In this document: positions 10,301 to 35,800 of the stretch, in pieces
How the letters are laid out: the number at the start of each line of letters is the position of its first letter
How positions within the stretch are numbered: position 1 is the stretch's first letter
NCBI GenBank assembly: GCA_033439295.1
Contig: JAVTLE010000003.1
Coordinates: 558,001-622,000 of the forward strand
DNA: 64,000 nt
Direction of reading: 5' to 3'
Source of the DNA: Deuterostichococcus epilithicus
Taxonomy: Eukaryota > Chlorophyta > Trebouxiophyceae > Prasiolales > Stichococcaceae
Notes under the pieces: generated by a model
Database searches by the model: none
Seen by the model: only the letters and a program-made list of their open reading frames with translations
Told to the model about the DNA's origin: nothing
Translations under genes and position numbers: made by a program

Positions 10301-12258
10301 AGCTGGCATGTACAGACGGAACAGGTCTCAATGGCCTGTATCTCACGCTAAGATGTGCCCTGCTGCAGGCGCCAAGCACCGTCATGGTGGCCAAGCTCGC
10401 GCCGTTCGCTGTGTTCTGCAGGAAGATGCGACGTGCAGACTACAGCGCGGACCGCGAAGCCACCAGAGGAAACAACAGGGATGATGATCAGGCAATGAAT
10501 CATGCCTGCGCCAGGGTGTTAAGGTTAGTGTTCTTGATCTCCGTCGCCGCAGGGTCGGATCCATCGTCCGGCAGGTCGATGGACACCACGTCCAGCAGCG
10601 TGTCCTTATCCCCGTCGCCTGCGTTCCAGACGGAGACCGCAGATCCTCAATCGCTGCCGGAACACGTGTGGTTACGGAAGATGGCAATCACGAAGAAGGG
10701 AACGATGTACTTGTGTGCGCGAGCCTGATCACTGAAGAAGGGCTCTTACACTGCCCGGTTCCACACCCGCATCTCATACACTCTTCATAGGGCTCACCTG
10801 TGCTGCCCTTCAATTTGCCGACCACATGCTCGATGAACTCGTCGTCCGCGGGCGGCGACTCCCCCGTGAAGTTGGACACCTGCGAGACGCAGAAACTTGC
10901 ACATGGCAACACCACGACTTGACACGAAGGTGAGCACACTGGTCGAGAGATTGGCGGCGACTCCCCGATGAAGGTGGTCGCCTGCGGGCACAGGAAGGGC
11001 GGCTCGCAAGCGAGACTTGCACGGACCTGTGTCACCTGTCAGGTCCTGCTAGAGAGGTGTACAGGTGCAGAGGTCGCGACACCACGTCACTGGTCGCCTC
11101 ACGCTCCTGATTGCAGAGGACATCCGGGCCATATGCCCTCTTGCAGAGCGCATCCAGCCTGGCCCGCCTGTTGCGTCTTCTGCAACATGCCCCCAACCCC
11201 TCTCCCCGGCTGGCTGCGCAACAAGGGCTCTCGGTCCCACCGCAGCAGGCCGTTGCCTCAGGGAGGGCGCCCAAAGCACACTGAACGCACGCGTCCGCAA
11301 CTTCAAACCCTGTGCCAGCCGGCCTCACCAGCACTATACGCCGGGGCGACTTGACCAGCTCCACGCCGCGTCCCCCATCCTCCTCAGGCGCGAACACGCG
11401 CGCCAGAGCGTCCACGCCCACGGTCAGAGCGGAAAACCAGTCTGCGGGCGTGCCCGGCGCGCCCGGCTGCACCGCCGCCAGCGACTGCAGCCATGCGACG
11501 TCGGGCGTGCCCATTGGCCGCTCCTCTGTGATGTTGGCGTACTGCATACCAGGGTTTCACCAATTGTGAGACGTGTCAGAGTTGTGCAGCGTCAGGGGTT
11601 TGCACATGTTCGAGTCCAGTACCCTGATGAGACACCAAACATGTCGTCGCAGCTTGAAATGTCACCTGCGAGTCGTCGCCCTGGTCCGCCATCTCCTGGT
11701 TCAGACAGTTTGAGGTGCCTGGCATGAGCACATGAACATGCCATGAGCGGAATCAATCGTGCAGATCACGTTTGGTTGGGGTGGACACTGCAATGTCCTA
11801 GCAGATGGCTTCGGCCAGCAGAGTGGCATGAGTGCGAGCGGACAACCACCTGTCGTGCCGAAGAACACGAGTTGCACCTCGTGCGTGGGCTTGTTGATCA
11901 TCTACGGGGCAGCATGTTCGAGGCGTCAAACGAAACACACACGTGTGGACTCATTCATCCGAACGAGCGGCGACCCCTGCATCATCCAAGATGCCCCGTT
12001 AAACCTGCCATGCCGATCTGGTAGTCGCCTCGAGCCACACACCTTGCCCTGGATGAATGCGGAGACAGCCTTGGCGGCGGGCTCCAAGAGGTCGCCCATT
12101 TGCGGTCCGACGTCCAGCAGCACGACGCATATCTCCTGCGATACGACCGTTACAGCCTTACCAATCGCTCCAGCATTGTTATCATGTGAACTTGCAGCAA
12201 GTGTGTCGGTCTTAAATAGGTAACACACCAGCAAAGCGCGCACCTTGTTGCGCGCCAT
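4371..12258 (-). CDS. XRCC5: Ku80 subunit of the Ku heterodimer (XRCC5)
   Basis: Twenty exons join without a frame break into 734 residues, a normal Ku80 length. Ku70/Ku80 binds DNA double-strand ends in the nucleus for non-homologous end joining and also acts at telomeres. The N-terminal vWA domain starts MARNK-EICVVLLDVGPQM and continues with HEVQLVFFGTT and QYANITEERP. The Ku core follows with YFSGTLDIGNLMKIGVKV, TVKRDTEYKHV, YGSQLVPVS and DVWIVVPNKADEKAQLAMSAL. The C-terminal helical domain shows SPVEDFKAML, YYDKALAALDEMRE and GVTLLSEEEAP. The last exon ends in an acidic tail, EEDDFEDMD. The start is the only ATG that gives the conserved first strand, and exon 1 has five codons. Intron 7 would use a GC donor. 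Four introns carry decayed copies of neighbouring exon edges. It is transcribed away from the SMYD gene. Confidence 0.95.
5434..5465 (-). repeat. Decayed copy of Ku80 exon 18 start in intron 17
   Basis: On the minus strand this reads HHDKALAAHQ, matching YYDKALAALD at the start of exon 18 about 108 bp downstream in the transcript. The DNA match is clearest over the codons for DKALAA. Confidence 0.7.
6799..7070 (-). repeat. Array of decayed Ku80 exon 16 copies in intron 15
   Basis: The functional exon 16 begins at 6735 with GEPELLKPEGTANPAL. Copy B begins at 6865 (APELLQPEGTINP, then a one-base deletion). Copy C begins at 6968 (GKPELLRPEGATDA and onward to a stop). A weaker copy D begins near 7070. 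Each copy is preceded by an AG acceptor. Steps between starts are about 130, 103 and 102 bp. A fainter echo lies near 7150-7215. Confidence 0.8.
9184..9204 (-). repeat. Decayed copy of Ku80 exon 11 segment in intron 11
   Basis: On the minus strand this reads ADADKVVPP, against ADPDKVVVP in exon 11 (9308-9329), about 124 bp away. The nearby DNA between the two is not clearly alignable. Confidence 0.6.
10951..10981 (-). repeat. Decayed copy of Ku80 exon 6 start in intron 5
   Basis: The copy begins after an intact CAG acceptor at 10982-10984 and reads ATTFIGESPP. The real exon 6 begins at 10879 with VSNFTGESPP, 102 bp away. The frame stays open from the copy into exon 6, so using this acceptor would add 34 residues in frame. 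Confidence 0.75.
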
Positions 12259-12711
12259 GCCTGCTACACGCACAGGACAGGCGGCTACGACCTCATGCAC
12301 GGCACGAAGCGAAGGGTTCGGCTCAACGAGCGCAGCCCAGTCGGGTCAGTATTGAGCCTTATAGATGTGTGTACGTGCAGGGCGCTGAGTCCGACGGGAG
12401 GTGCGCAGCTGTAAGGCAATGCCTTGTGGGTGATCTGAGCGATGTACTCTCGGTTGTGCCATCAAAATGTCGCAGCTCCTGCTGGCACCATCATGCTGTG
12501 CTGCGGTCACGTGCCGTGCTGCGCCCGCAGAGGGTCTTGCGTGTTGGCGATTTGCGAAACAGTTCATGATTGCAGAATTGATATAGTTGGCAGAAGGCGT
12601 GCATTAGCCCGTATGTGCAACACCATGTGCACCCGCCTCCGTTTCCTGTCTGCACACCGCCGCCTGCAGGAAATTGCAGCTCGTGCAAGCTGACCCCTCT
12701 CGACTGACTGG
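12259..12711. promoter_or_regulatory. Shared divergent promoter region of Ku80 and the SMYD gene
   Basis: The two start codons point away from each other across about 450 bp with no recognised exon between. This region must hold both 5' UTRs and promoters. I saw no clear TATA box or other named element. Confidence 0.6.
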
Positions 12712-15517
12712 ATGAGCATCATCAGAGTGAGCGCCGCCTCCGCTCCGGAGGTCACGCAGCGCCACGCCGAGTACTTTGCTGGTTCTCACTGCTGCCTGGC
12801 CGCCAGCGCTGCGAAGGGCCGCCACCTGGTAGCGACTCAAGACTTTGCCTGCGGCGAGGCCGTCCTTGTCTCCGAGGCCTATCTGACGGCGCTGTTTCCC
12901 AGCTTCAAAAAGCGCATCTGCGCGGCGTGCCTGCGCGACGGCGGCCGCCGGCTGGCAGTGCAGTGCGCGGCCTGTGGCCAGGCCTGGTACTGCTCCGAGG
13001 CCTGCCGCGCCGCGCACAGCCGCGGTGATGAGGCCCCAGGTCCGGAACAGCCTTTTCTTGGTAGCATGCCTCGCTATCAGCTGCCGCAGCAATTGGAACT
13101 AACACTGCTGAGTTGGGCTGGACCAACAAGTGCACCCACTCCATAACTGCTGGCGGCAGGCGTGCCGAGCAGCGACGCCCACGTGCCACGCATCCCGCAC
13201 AGCATGCTGTGCCCCGTGCTCAAGCAGTTCGGCGGCCTGAAGGTGAGGAAGCTCGCAGAACTTGAGCCTGTGCAAACGGGGGGGAGGGACAGTGACAGGG
13301 GCGCAGTCCGATGAATGCTCGACCCAACATCATGTTCTAGGCGACATCATGTGCTGCGCTTGTCATGGTCACGCCCTCATTCTGCGTAGGCGGACGCCGA
13401 CATGCACTGCATCATCGTCATGTGCCTGGACCTGCTGGCGCTGCAGCGCCTCACGGCCGCGCCCATCGGCGCGGTATCTCCGCAGAGCCAGGCAGCTGCA
13501 GCGCCCGGCAGCGAGGCAGCTGCCCACAGCGAGGCGGCGGCAGCGCCCAGCAGCGAGGCAGCTGCAGCAGGCGAGGCCGAAGCAGCGTCAGAGGCAGCGG
13601 CACCGCCAGCAGCGGCAGCAGCGCCGGCCATGGCAGCGGTGCCAGCGCGGTCGCCCGGTCCTGCGCGCAGGCACGCCGGCCCCGCAGCACCGGGCTCTGC
13701 GGCCCCGGCGCTGCAGCCACGCCACGCCGACTTCGAGCTGCTGCAGTTCCACCCGGGCGGCTTCTCGGAGCGCGACGCGCAGCAGTGGCGCCGCGCGACG
13801 GCGTTCCTGCAGACAGCGCTGCGACGCGCCGGCTGGGGCGGCAGCGTGCCGTCGCAGGAGGCGCTGCTGTCCTGGGTGGGCCGCATCGCCGCAAACAGCT
13901 TCGGGCTGCACTTGGACACTCCTGCATGCGCGGCGGGCGGTGCGGCAGGAGGAGCTGGTGAGGCACCTGACGTGGAGCGGCAGGCGGCGGCAGAGAGCAG
14001 CGGCCCGGCGTTGCCGGCGAACGGCCGACCAGCCGGCGGCTTGGCGGCGGGAAGCCGGCAGCTGGATGCGGCTGACGCCGCTGCGCGGCTGCAGCGGCTG
14101 CAGCTGGCGCAGCGGCGGCTGTGGGAGGACGGCGCCGCGCCCGCGCGGCCCGATGCCACGGCCGCCGGCGCCACATGCCAGCCGTTACATCGCCAGGGGG
14201 AGGACGCAACGCCCTCTGGTGGGGAGACCGCCGCAGAGCGAGATCCTGCCGACAGCGGCTCAAGACCGCCCGCGGTAGGCACTGCCACGGCATTGCCGGC
14301 GTCGCCGGCTGCAGCGCCAATACACGGCTGTAACGACGCTGCTCCAGCGACGCGTGATGGCCGGCAGGCAGACGGAGCCGCCGCCGATGATGTCGGCCCG
14401 CCGTCAGACGCTGCCGGCGACGGCCTGGCGGTGGCGTCCACTGGCCTCCCTCTGGACGGAGGTCCAGCCGCCGCCAGCGATGTGCCGGCAGCAGTCACTA
14501 GCGACGGTCTGGCGGTGGCAGATCACGCCGGGCACGGCCGCTCGGAGCCCGTTGGCCGTGAGCTGTTCATCAGCGCCTCGTACTTCAATCACAGGTCTGA
14601 AGTTGCATCCTCCGACATGTTACTAGGTGTTTCATAATAGAGAATCCTTGCGGTTTCTTCTGTGTGTTTGCTGACTTCCATGTTCTGTCTATTGCCTGAT
14701 GTGCTTGCTGTGCCCGGTCGCCTGCAGCTGCCAGCCCAACTGCATCATCAGGCGGCGGGCGGCTTTTGGCGTCGTCGCGGCGCAGGCCGACATTCAGGTG
14801 CCTCCATTTTCTCCAGCCGCTGTCCAGGAGCAACCATGCTTTTGCCGTCGTGAGGCACGGGCTTGCCCACCTTGCTTGTGGCACTGTGCTCATGGTGTGG
14901 ACTGCAACGCGGCCCTGCGCTGCCGCCTATTTGCATTTGTCTCAGAGGCTGTAAGGCGTGCCACTCACGGTCCGGGTGTCATGAGGGACCAGGTCGACCT
15001 TGCAAAATGATTGCATGAGCCCCAAACTGCGTCCACATGCTCCACCATGCAGGCCGGCGACGAGCTGTGTATCAGTTATATCGACCTGGAGGTGCCGCGC
15101 TGCGCCCGGCAGGCCACGCTGCAGAAGTGCGCAGCCGAGAATCGTAGGCTTTGTCTCGTTGCGAACCAGCGTGAAGCAGTGCCCGAAAACAGAGGAACTC
15201 CACTTGCCAAACGCCATTGCGTCGCGCTTCTGGCTTTCTCGGTGCTCATTCCTGTCCCGCTAGTGTGCACAGGTTCTTCCACTTCACATGCGACTGCACC
15301 AGGTGGGCGAGCGTTGTGGCGCAGATATAATGCTCAGCCTTGCACAGCGTCACCGTGCAACAGAGAAAGCAAATCATGCCAACGACGCTGTTACAGGTGT
15401 CAGGAGGAGGCAGTGACGGGGTCAGGGAAGATGCACTGGGAGGCGTCAGCCTCAGTGAAGCGCGGTAAGGACAGCGCTCCGAAGCGGCGCGGTCGCAAGG
15501 CACGCATCAGCCGGTGA
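12712..15517 (+). CDS. SET and MYND domain (SMYD-type) protein lysine methyltransferase
   Basis: Seven exons, 12712-13024, 13160-13242, 13390-14594, 14728-14797, 15053-15126, 15273-15302 and 15397-15517, give 631 residues in one frame. The family transfers methyl groups from S-adenosylmethionine to lysines of histones or other proteins. The N-terminal SET half is followed by a MYND zinc finger (CAACLRDGG then CAACGQAWYCSEACRAAH, about residues 70-103). The SET core appears as FNHSCQPNC across exons 3 and 4 and AGDELCISYID in exon 5. Post-SET cysteines CDCTRC are in exons 6 and 7. Exon 3 codes for about 400 residues, much of it Ala-, Ser- and Pro-rich low complexity that separates MYND from the SET core and is unusual for the family. 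The C-terminus is basic (KRRGRKARISR). Substrate is unknown. Confidence 0.92.
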
Positions 15518-15965
15518 ACGGCTCGAGCAGGATCCATTGGCTCGGTTTGCTGGTGGTGCTGGTGGGAACTTACGTTGAACAGTCTGGACACGGTGGAACA
15601 CACTCATGCTGCAAACATGGCGCAGAAACGGTATGCAAACGATAATCAACTAAGCTGTACGAGTTGGTACACCATCACAGACGCACGGTATCCACACAAA
15701 TACTCAGCCAAGTGCCACAGACTCTATGTTAGTCTCTGGTTCGAGTGAAGCTTGCCGCAGTGCAAGAAGAATAACAAGCTCAATGGTCGCAATGACCACC
15801 GGCCGGCGGCACAATCCAACAGGTCCACCGACACCATATCAAGTCCTAATTGATCATTGCGAGGCCCCCTTGCACCACCTGATGGACCAGCGCACGGAAC
15901 CTCCGTCCTCAGATCGCCCGGTAACCTCAGGGCGGCTGTGACTTGATGCTTCGTTTGAATATATA
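15518..15965. other. Convergent intergenic region between SMYD and ABC transporter genes
   Basis: No coding exon recognised; it should hold both 3' UTRs. I found no TGTAA signal on either strand. Confidence 0.4.
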
Positions 15966-30008
<14,043 letters not shown>

Positions 30009-30826
30009 GGCGCCGGCTCAGGCTTATGCGCCGGTCCAGAACGCGATGTCCTGCAGCAGGAGCCCGCGCGCTTGGGCACCGAGCACTGGGCAGCGGAGCG
30101 GCGGCCGCCAGTGCAGCCTCACAACAGCGAAAGGCACAAGGTTTTCTGGCACCCAGACGCGGAAAGGCTGGCTTAGTTCATGAAAACATAGACGACCACG
30201 ACACATGGCTGCCGAGGGGCCGATGCGACCGTTGCACCCCTGGTCGATCGACGTCACATACAGGTGCACGGTCGATGCAAGGGTTGTGAAGCCTCTCGCA
30301 ACGCCAGAGTTGCAGCATAACATCCCATAGCAGCTGATACAAGCGCGAGGTGAAGCAAAATCAATCGCCTAAGTCCAGCTGGGCGTGTTACAGCACGGGA
30401 CGGCGTGCCCGCACGATGCACACATACGCACCGTTTCGACGGCGTCCGATACGTAGGCCTCAGAAACACAACAACTTCCAGAAAGCAGGGCGGCCCAAGT
30501 CCTGAGTGTGCCGCCTCCGGAATCCGCGAGCGATGGCCCCGGGCTTACTTATCACCGGGCGCACCCTGAGCGGCTCGACGAGAAATTTGACGCGCCGCCG
30601 GTACCGTCGTGCAACTTGAGTAAGTAACTAAAACAGTCGTGCCACTGTCGACGCTGTCCCTGCTTCAGGCGTCTACAAGTCACTGGCCAGATGTGACACA
30701 CATTATGGGAACCACCTAATGGAGGTGCAGTGTGGCTTCTGTCAGACCGTGTCCGACTGCCCGACATTGATGGCGGCACAAGCAGCTTCAACAGAGGCGA
30801 TCACAAACAAGTCCTCATGTTAACTA
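30009..30826. promoter_or_regulatory. Intergenic region upstream of the PDR gene and downstream of NOP16
   Basis: The two flanking genes are in tandem on the minus strand. This 820 bp should hold the NOP16 3' UTR and the PDR promoter. No coding exon or named element was recognised. Confidence 0.45.
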
Positions 30827-32162
30827 TCACCACAGCCTCTTGTGCGGCACCCGAAAGTCTACGCCGCTGCCGCGCCCATGCGTCTTGTACGACTGCAGCA
30901 TCTGCTTGAGCTTGGACTCCGGCAGCAGCATGGAGTTCAGCTTGGTGTCCCGCTTCATAGCCTGCGAAAATACGAGGGCACGTCACGCTCTCAGCACCAG
31001 CAGTGGCGGCAGGCCGTGCATCTGGCACAGCACACAGCCCAGCCAAAAACCACGCCCATGTTTCTGACAGTTTCCCTTCTGGCATGTACCATTGAGACCA
31101 CGAGCGTTTTACATGTGACCGGGTATAAGAACAAGTGACACACTGTTTCAAGACAGCAACGTGCCTGGACGTCGTCACCGTGTGCCGCTATGAGCCGCTC
31201 CACGATTTGCCGCTGGTGCGATGTCAACCGCGGTGGCGGTGCTGGGCCAGTCTCCCGCTGCTGCTTTAGAACTACCGCTGCAAAGTCTGCAAAGCCAGGA
31301 AAGCCACTGCTGTGCCGAGGGATTGCAAACATTCAGGTGCATTTGTCGAGAACTCCGCTGCCAAGGGCTCGAAAGCAATGGCCACTGTCGGGGCTTCATG
31401 ATGGTATGAAACCGAAACTGTCGGCTTGTGCCTCACCTTCGTCAAGCTTGGCCTCCTCGCCCGTCGCCTCCCGAGCATTGGCGGCTTCCTGCATCCACAT
31501 GCATGCCAGTTTCAGCATCAAGGGGCTCCAGTCCATGGCTGCCTTAAATGGGTCTCCCCAATGGGTCTCCCAATGGTCTCTGCTGTGGCTGCCATGCCGC
31601 CTTGAAAGCGGGAGTATGCCGAGATGGGCGGGCTCAGCACCAACGAGCATGTCACCTGCAGCGCGTCGAACTTTGCGTTGCGTCCAAAGCCGGCGTTGAT
31701 ATCGCTCAGCAGGCCCGACTCCTTGTAATTCTGAGTGTAGCCCTTGTCCTTCTTCCACTGCGGTCTGCATCAGGATGAAACACTTGCAGCGGTTGATGGC
31801 AGGATCTTCTGGGTTGGTCAACCGTCCCGTTTCAAAGCATCGGGTTGCGACTTCAGCGTGCCACAGCGGAGACAAAACAGCACGGGTGACTCTTCGAAGC
31901 ACGCTGCGCAGCCCATCACGCGCGTGCCGCCCTCCCGATATGGAGCACAGCGCACGTCTTGCTGCTGCCGCGAGCCCGAGAGCAAGGGAGCAAGGTATGT
32001 GCAGAGCTAGGGGACTCACCGCACGCCCAGCTTCGCCTCGATATCGCCGGTGTTGCCCTGAGAGACGTCATGTGCAATTTTCCCCTTGTGGAACGGCTGC
32101 CGCTTCTTCTTGATTGTCAGCTTCGGCCTGTACCGTTTGGACCGCCTGAGGCTGCCTCCCAT
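30827..32162 (-). CDS. NOP16: NOP16-like ribosome biogenesis protein
   Basis: Five exons, 32020-32162, 31656-31764, 31437-31488, 31165-31271 and 30827-30961, give 181 residues in one frame, close to the family length. NOP16 is a small basic nucleolar protein needed for 60S ribosomal subunit assembly. It begins MGGSLRRSKRYRPKLTIKKK, the conserved basic start. Further matches are QWKKDKGYTQNYKESGLLSD, SHQRQIVERLIAAHGDDV and AMKRDTKLNSMLLPESKLKQ, followed by the C-terminal PHKRLW. The acidic-to-neutral middle (EAKLDE) is shorter than in yeast. Exon 4 starts after a TAG acceptor at 31272, chosen because only this joins in phase. Intron 4 has a GC donor (31164). The gene lies in tandem with its neighbours on the same strand. 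Confidence 0.9.
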
Positions 32163-32809
32163 GTTATACTCGGTGCGTGTCAGAAGGCTTGCAGCTGCTG
32201 CTGCGGTCGTGCCTCACGACGGCGCTGAAGCCTGGTATAGCCAGACGGCGCCCTTGCAGTAGGTGGCAAACAGTGGGAGCTACGCTCCGCGAGCAGTAGC
32301 CTCAGGCTCACCGGTCAACCGCGAATGCTAAGAGGCTGTTCCTGGTAGCGGAGCTGCAGTCAGACAAATAGGCCACGGGGTGATGTGTGTTGCAATGGCC
32401 GCTTAGTGGAGTGTCTTGCGATTGAGGAGTACGCTCGCAACGAAGCCTCAGTACGACTCTAAAATGCAGTGTTTTCAACAATGCATTGTTTTTCTTTGCG
32501 AGCATGTCTTGCGAGCAAGACATGAAATTCACGCCGTGAACACATGTGAACTACACGCTCCTGTGAGCTGGCGAAACCCTGAGGCTACAGCAGACTACAG
32601 AAACGAAGCGCACTAGTGTTGCTTGGCAACAGCTCTCAGAAGTAAAACTGTCCAGATTGCTTTGGCTACGCTTTCGCCGTCGCTTTCGCCGTCTTGCGCG
32701 CTGCTGCACCCAGCGTCCCCCACCTTTTCTTTCCAAGCCGCGTGACTGCTGCTTGCAATGTGGGGAGTCGCGGCTGCAGCACAACATCCACCGCCGCGGC
32801 GGACCGCAC
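32163..32809. promoter_or_regulatory. Intergenic region upstream of NOP16 and downstream of the FUSC-like gene
   Basis: About 650 bp between tandem minus-strand genes. No coding exon recognised. It should hold the FUSC-like 3' UTR and the NOP16 promoter. Confidence 0.45.
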
Positions 32810-35800
32810 TCAGACCTTGTCTACCCTCGGCGGCTTCGCTTCTGGCCGCTCACGACCCCGCTCCTGCTGCTGCTCCTGCTGCTTGGAGCCGGAAGGCCGC
32901 CGCTCCTGCTCCAAGCCCAGCCAGGCGCGCCACCGGGGGCCGCTTCGGTGGCAGCGCGCACGTAGCCAGGCATCGCCGGCGGCGGTGTTGGCCAGCAGCA
33001 TGATTTTGTCCATGGCCGCGCTCGACGAGTACGCCCAGCTGAGCCACCGAACTGCGCAGACCGAGACATGCGTGACATGCGGTCCGACAGCTCGCTCGCC
33101 ATGGATGCCTATGCAGTCCAACAGGACGGGGGGCTTCCAAGGTCCAGGCCCTGCGGCAGCGTCCGATGACACCGCGCACCAGACATAGGGCCATGCAGCT
33201 GACACTGCAGTCCCGCGCCTTTTCATTGGTTCCGTTTGGTGGAGGGACGCTACGGCGCATTTGCACGAGCACAGCTGCGCACAGCGGGCAGAGCAAGAGC
33301 AGCAGGGTCGGGGCTGCAGCGGAGCTCACCCGCATCGTCGGCGGTGCGCTCGGGGTAGGCTCCGGCCCGAATCTGCGCGTGGTACGTCTGCATCGTCTCC
33401 AGGTACGCCCGCCGCAGCTCCAGCCTGCAGCCGTGGTGTGAATGTGGTTGTGGGTGGGTAGATCGGTAGTCCAGTGTACATGTGCGGCGTGGGCTCATAT
33501 GCGTACAGCTGCACCACCAATACCACAACACAAGAAGACTTTGTCGCCAGCACCCCGGCATTCGTGAGAGAATGCAGTCCTTCAGGAAGGCTGCGCAGAT
33601 CCTAATCCTTCGATCATGCAGTCAGAGCCCGCCAAAGCCTCACCTAGCGGCCGTCAGGCCAGTCACGGCCGCGGCCACGTCGGCAAGCTGCTGCGGGCTG
33701 TGGCCGCCCTCGTCGCCCGCCAGCAGCACATTGACGGACTTGCCCACCTGCGAAAGCGACACAGGGCTGTGCATGGGCTGGCAGAGGAGCGACGGCAGCG
33801 TCACAGCGGCAGGTCGCCAGCCAGCGCTTCGGAGCTTTTGATCCCCCCTCCAGCTGCCACAGGGAGCCTTTTAATCGAGAACCCGCCGGGAAACCGCAAA
33901 GACTTCGACTTCCAGGCGTTGCAGGCGCAGCGCGTCACCTCGATGGCAGCGTCAAAGCCAGCGACGCAGGCGGCGTGCACGGGGCGCGCGATGGCGACGT
34001 AGGTGGCGTCCGAGTAGCGCCCCGTGATAATGGGCCGGTGCTGCAGCACGGCCTCCACCGCCGTCATGCGCAGCAGCACCGTCGACAGGCAGTCCCTGAG
34101 CGAGTACACCACCTGCGATCAGCCGGGTGAGGGGTTCGGGTTCGGGTTCGGGGTCAGGAGAGGCACGCCGCAGAGTGCACCTGATGATGGGGTTCACCGA
34201 AAATGGAGTTGTCAGGAGGCTGGCGACTGGGGAGGGCTGTCGGGGAAAGCGAGGGCCTCAAGCCTGGGTCGAGTCATTGCGGCGCACAGGAAATGCAATG
34301 CTGCAGAGCCCTCTTGGTGAACACGTGGACAGCCGCGCAGGCGTACCCCGACCGTATCCAGAAAGCCTGCCACCTCCCGGTCTAGCCACTCGTGCTGGCT
34401 ACAGTGCAGCCATGGCACAGCCTCGAGGCAGCAACTGCTGATGCAGCGCAGTGCAGATCGTTCACTGAGGCGTGCCTTGGGCATGGCCTGGCAGCTGGAC
34501 AGTCCACAGAACGTCCCAAGCACCTGCACCCGCATCAGTCACCACCGAGTCCCACAGCCAGGGGGAGCCGCTGCAAGGAGCGGCGCGCCTTGGGCATGGC
34601 GAGGTAGCCAGACGTCCACAGGACCTGCTCCCTGGCCAGCACCACCTGCACCAGCGCGAGGCGGCCGCCCAGGCGCTGCTCCAGCACCTTGCGCTCCCGG
34701 CCCGCCAGCGCCGGCTCGCCGGTGGTGCGCCCGCCTGCGGGGCGGCAGGACGACAGCTCTCGGCCTGCTTTCAATCAGCTCCTAATGAGCCGACGTATCC
34801 AGCTCCCAGTCGGGGGACCGCCAGCCTCCCGCAAAACCGCCCGCACGCTCCTGAAAGCGCGTGTTTTGTTCTGGAGACCGTCGAATTGGCGGCTGGCTCG
34901 TTGTCGCCTGCGGCCCTGCTCAGGCGGCGGCCGTGCGGCCGCTCTCGTGCCCAGAGCGGCACGCTGGCATGCCATGAGCGGCACGGCGGTGAACGCAGAC
35001 CATCTGGCGCTGCGGGCCGCACCAGGCTGCCCCAGCGCGCCTGCCACCCTGCTCAGGCAAGCGACCGCCGGGAGGTCGCAGAAATGTGTGCTTTGCAGCG
35101 AGACAGCATCCAAAGCGCAGTCGTGGAGCCTCACCGGGCTGCTGCAGCGCGTGGTACATGACGTCGTTGAACTCCCGCAGCGTGGCGCAGGCGTCCTCCA
35201 CGCCGGCGCCTAGCGTCTCCAGCACCGCCGACGAAGAATACCAGGGCAGGAACAGGATGTCCACCACCTGCGGCGCCCGGGTCGTGACTCATGAAAACAA
35301 ATCATGTGAACCAACCATTTAAACCCCGTCAATGCGTCTGCCTGCGCATGGCTGCCTCGGGCATACAGGTGGGCGGCACAGCATGCGGCAGCTGTTTTAA
35401 GCAATGTTGTGTCATCCTGTGCCTGTCATGGACTCCAACAGTAAATGACGACACATATTGGGTTGGGCAGATCAAGGAGCTTTCGGAAAGCACACCATGA
35501 CAACGAAGAGGCCGATGGCGATGTCCACGACGCGGGCGTAGAAATACAGCACCGTCCCCTTTTCCAGGCCCCACTGACAAAGGACTACCGCTTCCGTGGT
35601 GATCAGCGTCAGGAACACTGCGTACCGGATCTGCAGACCAGCTCATGCAACAGAGTCACCAAGAGCACGAAACATGGGGCAAACGGACGTGCTGTGCAGC
35701 AGCCCACGGCCACAGGGCAACGCCTGCTGCACCGGAGCACTCCAGTCGCGGCACGGCTGCGGCCAGGGACTGCAGACAAATCAGCAGTGCGAGGCAGGGC

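Larger units (their letters stand above)
4371..12258 (-). other. XRCC5: Exon map of the Ku80 gene
   Basis: Exons in transcript order: 12244-12258, 12043-12135, 11850-11901, 11666-11718, 11329-11541, 10798-10879, 10506-10618, 10380-10415, 10137-10204, 9827-9902, 9278-9442, 8653-8790, 8255-8347, 7883-8002, 7432-7549, 6521-6735, 5798-6033, 5220-5357, 4690-4804, 4371-4436. The total is 2205 nt, divisible by three, and each junction phase agrees with the next. The least certain junction is the GC donor after exon 7. Confidence 0.85.
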
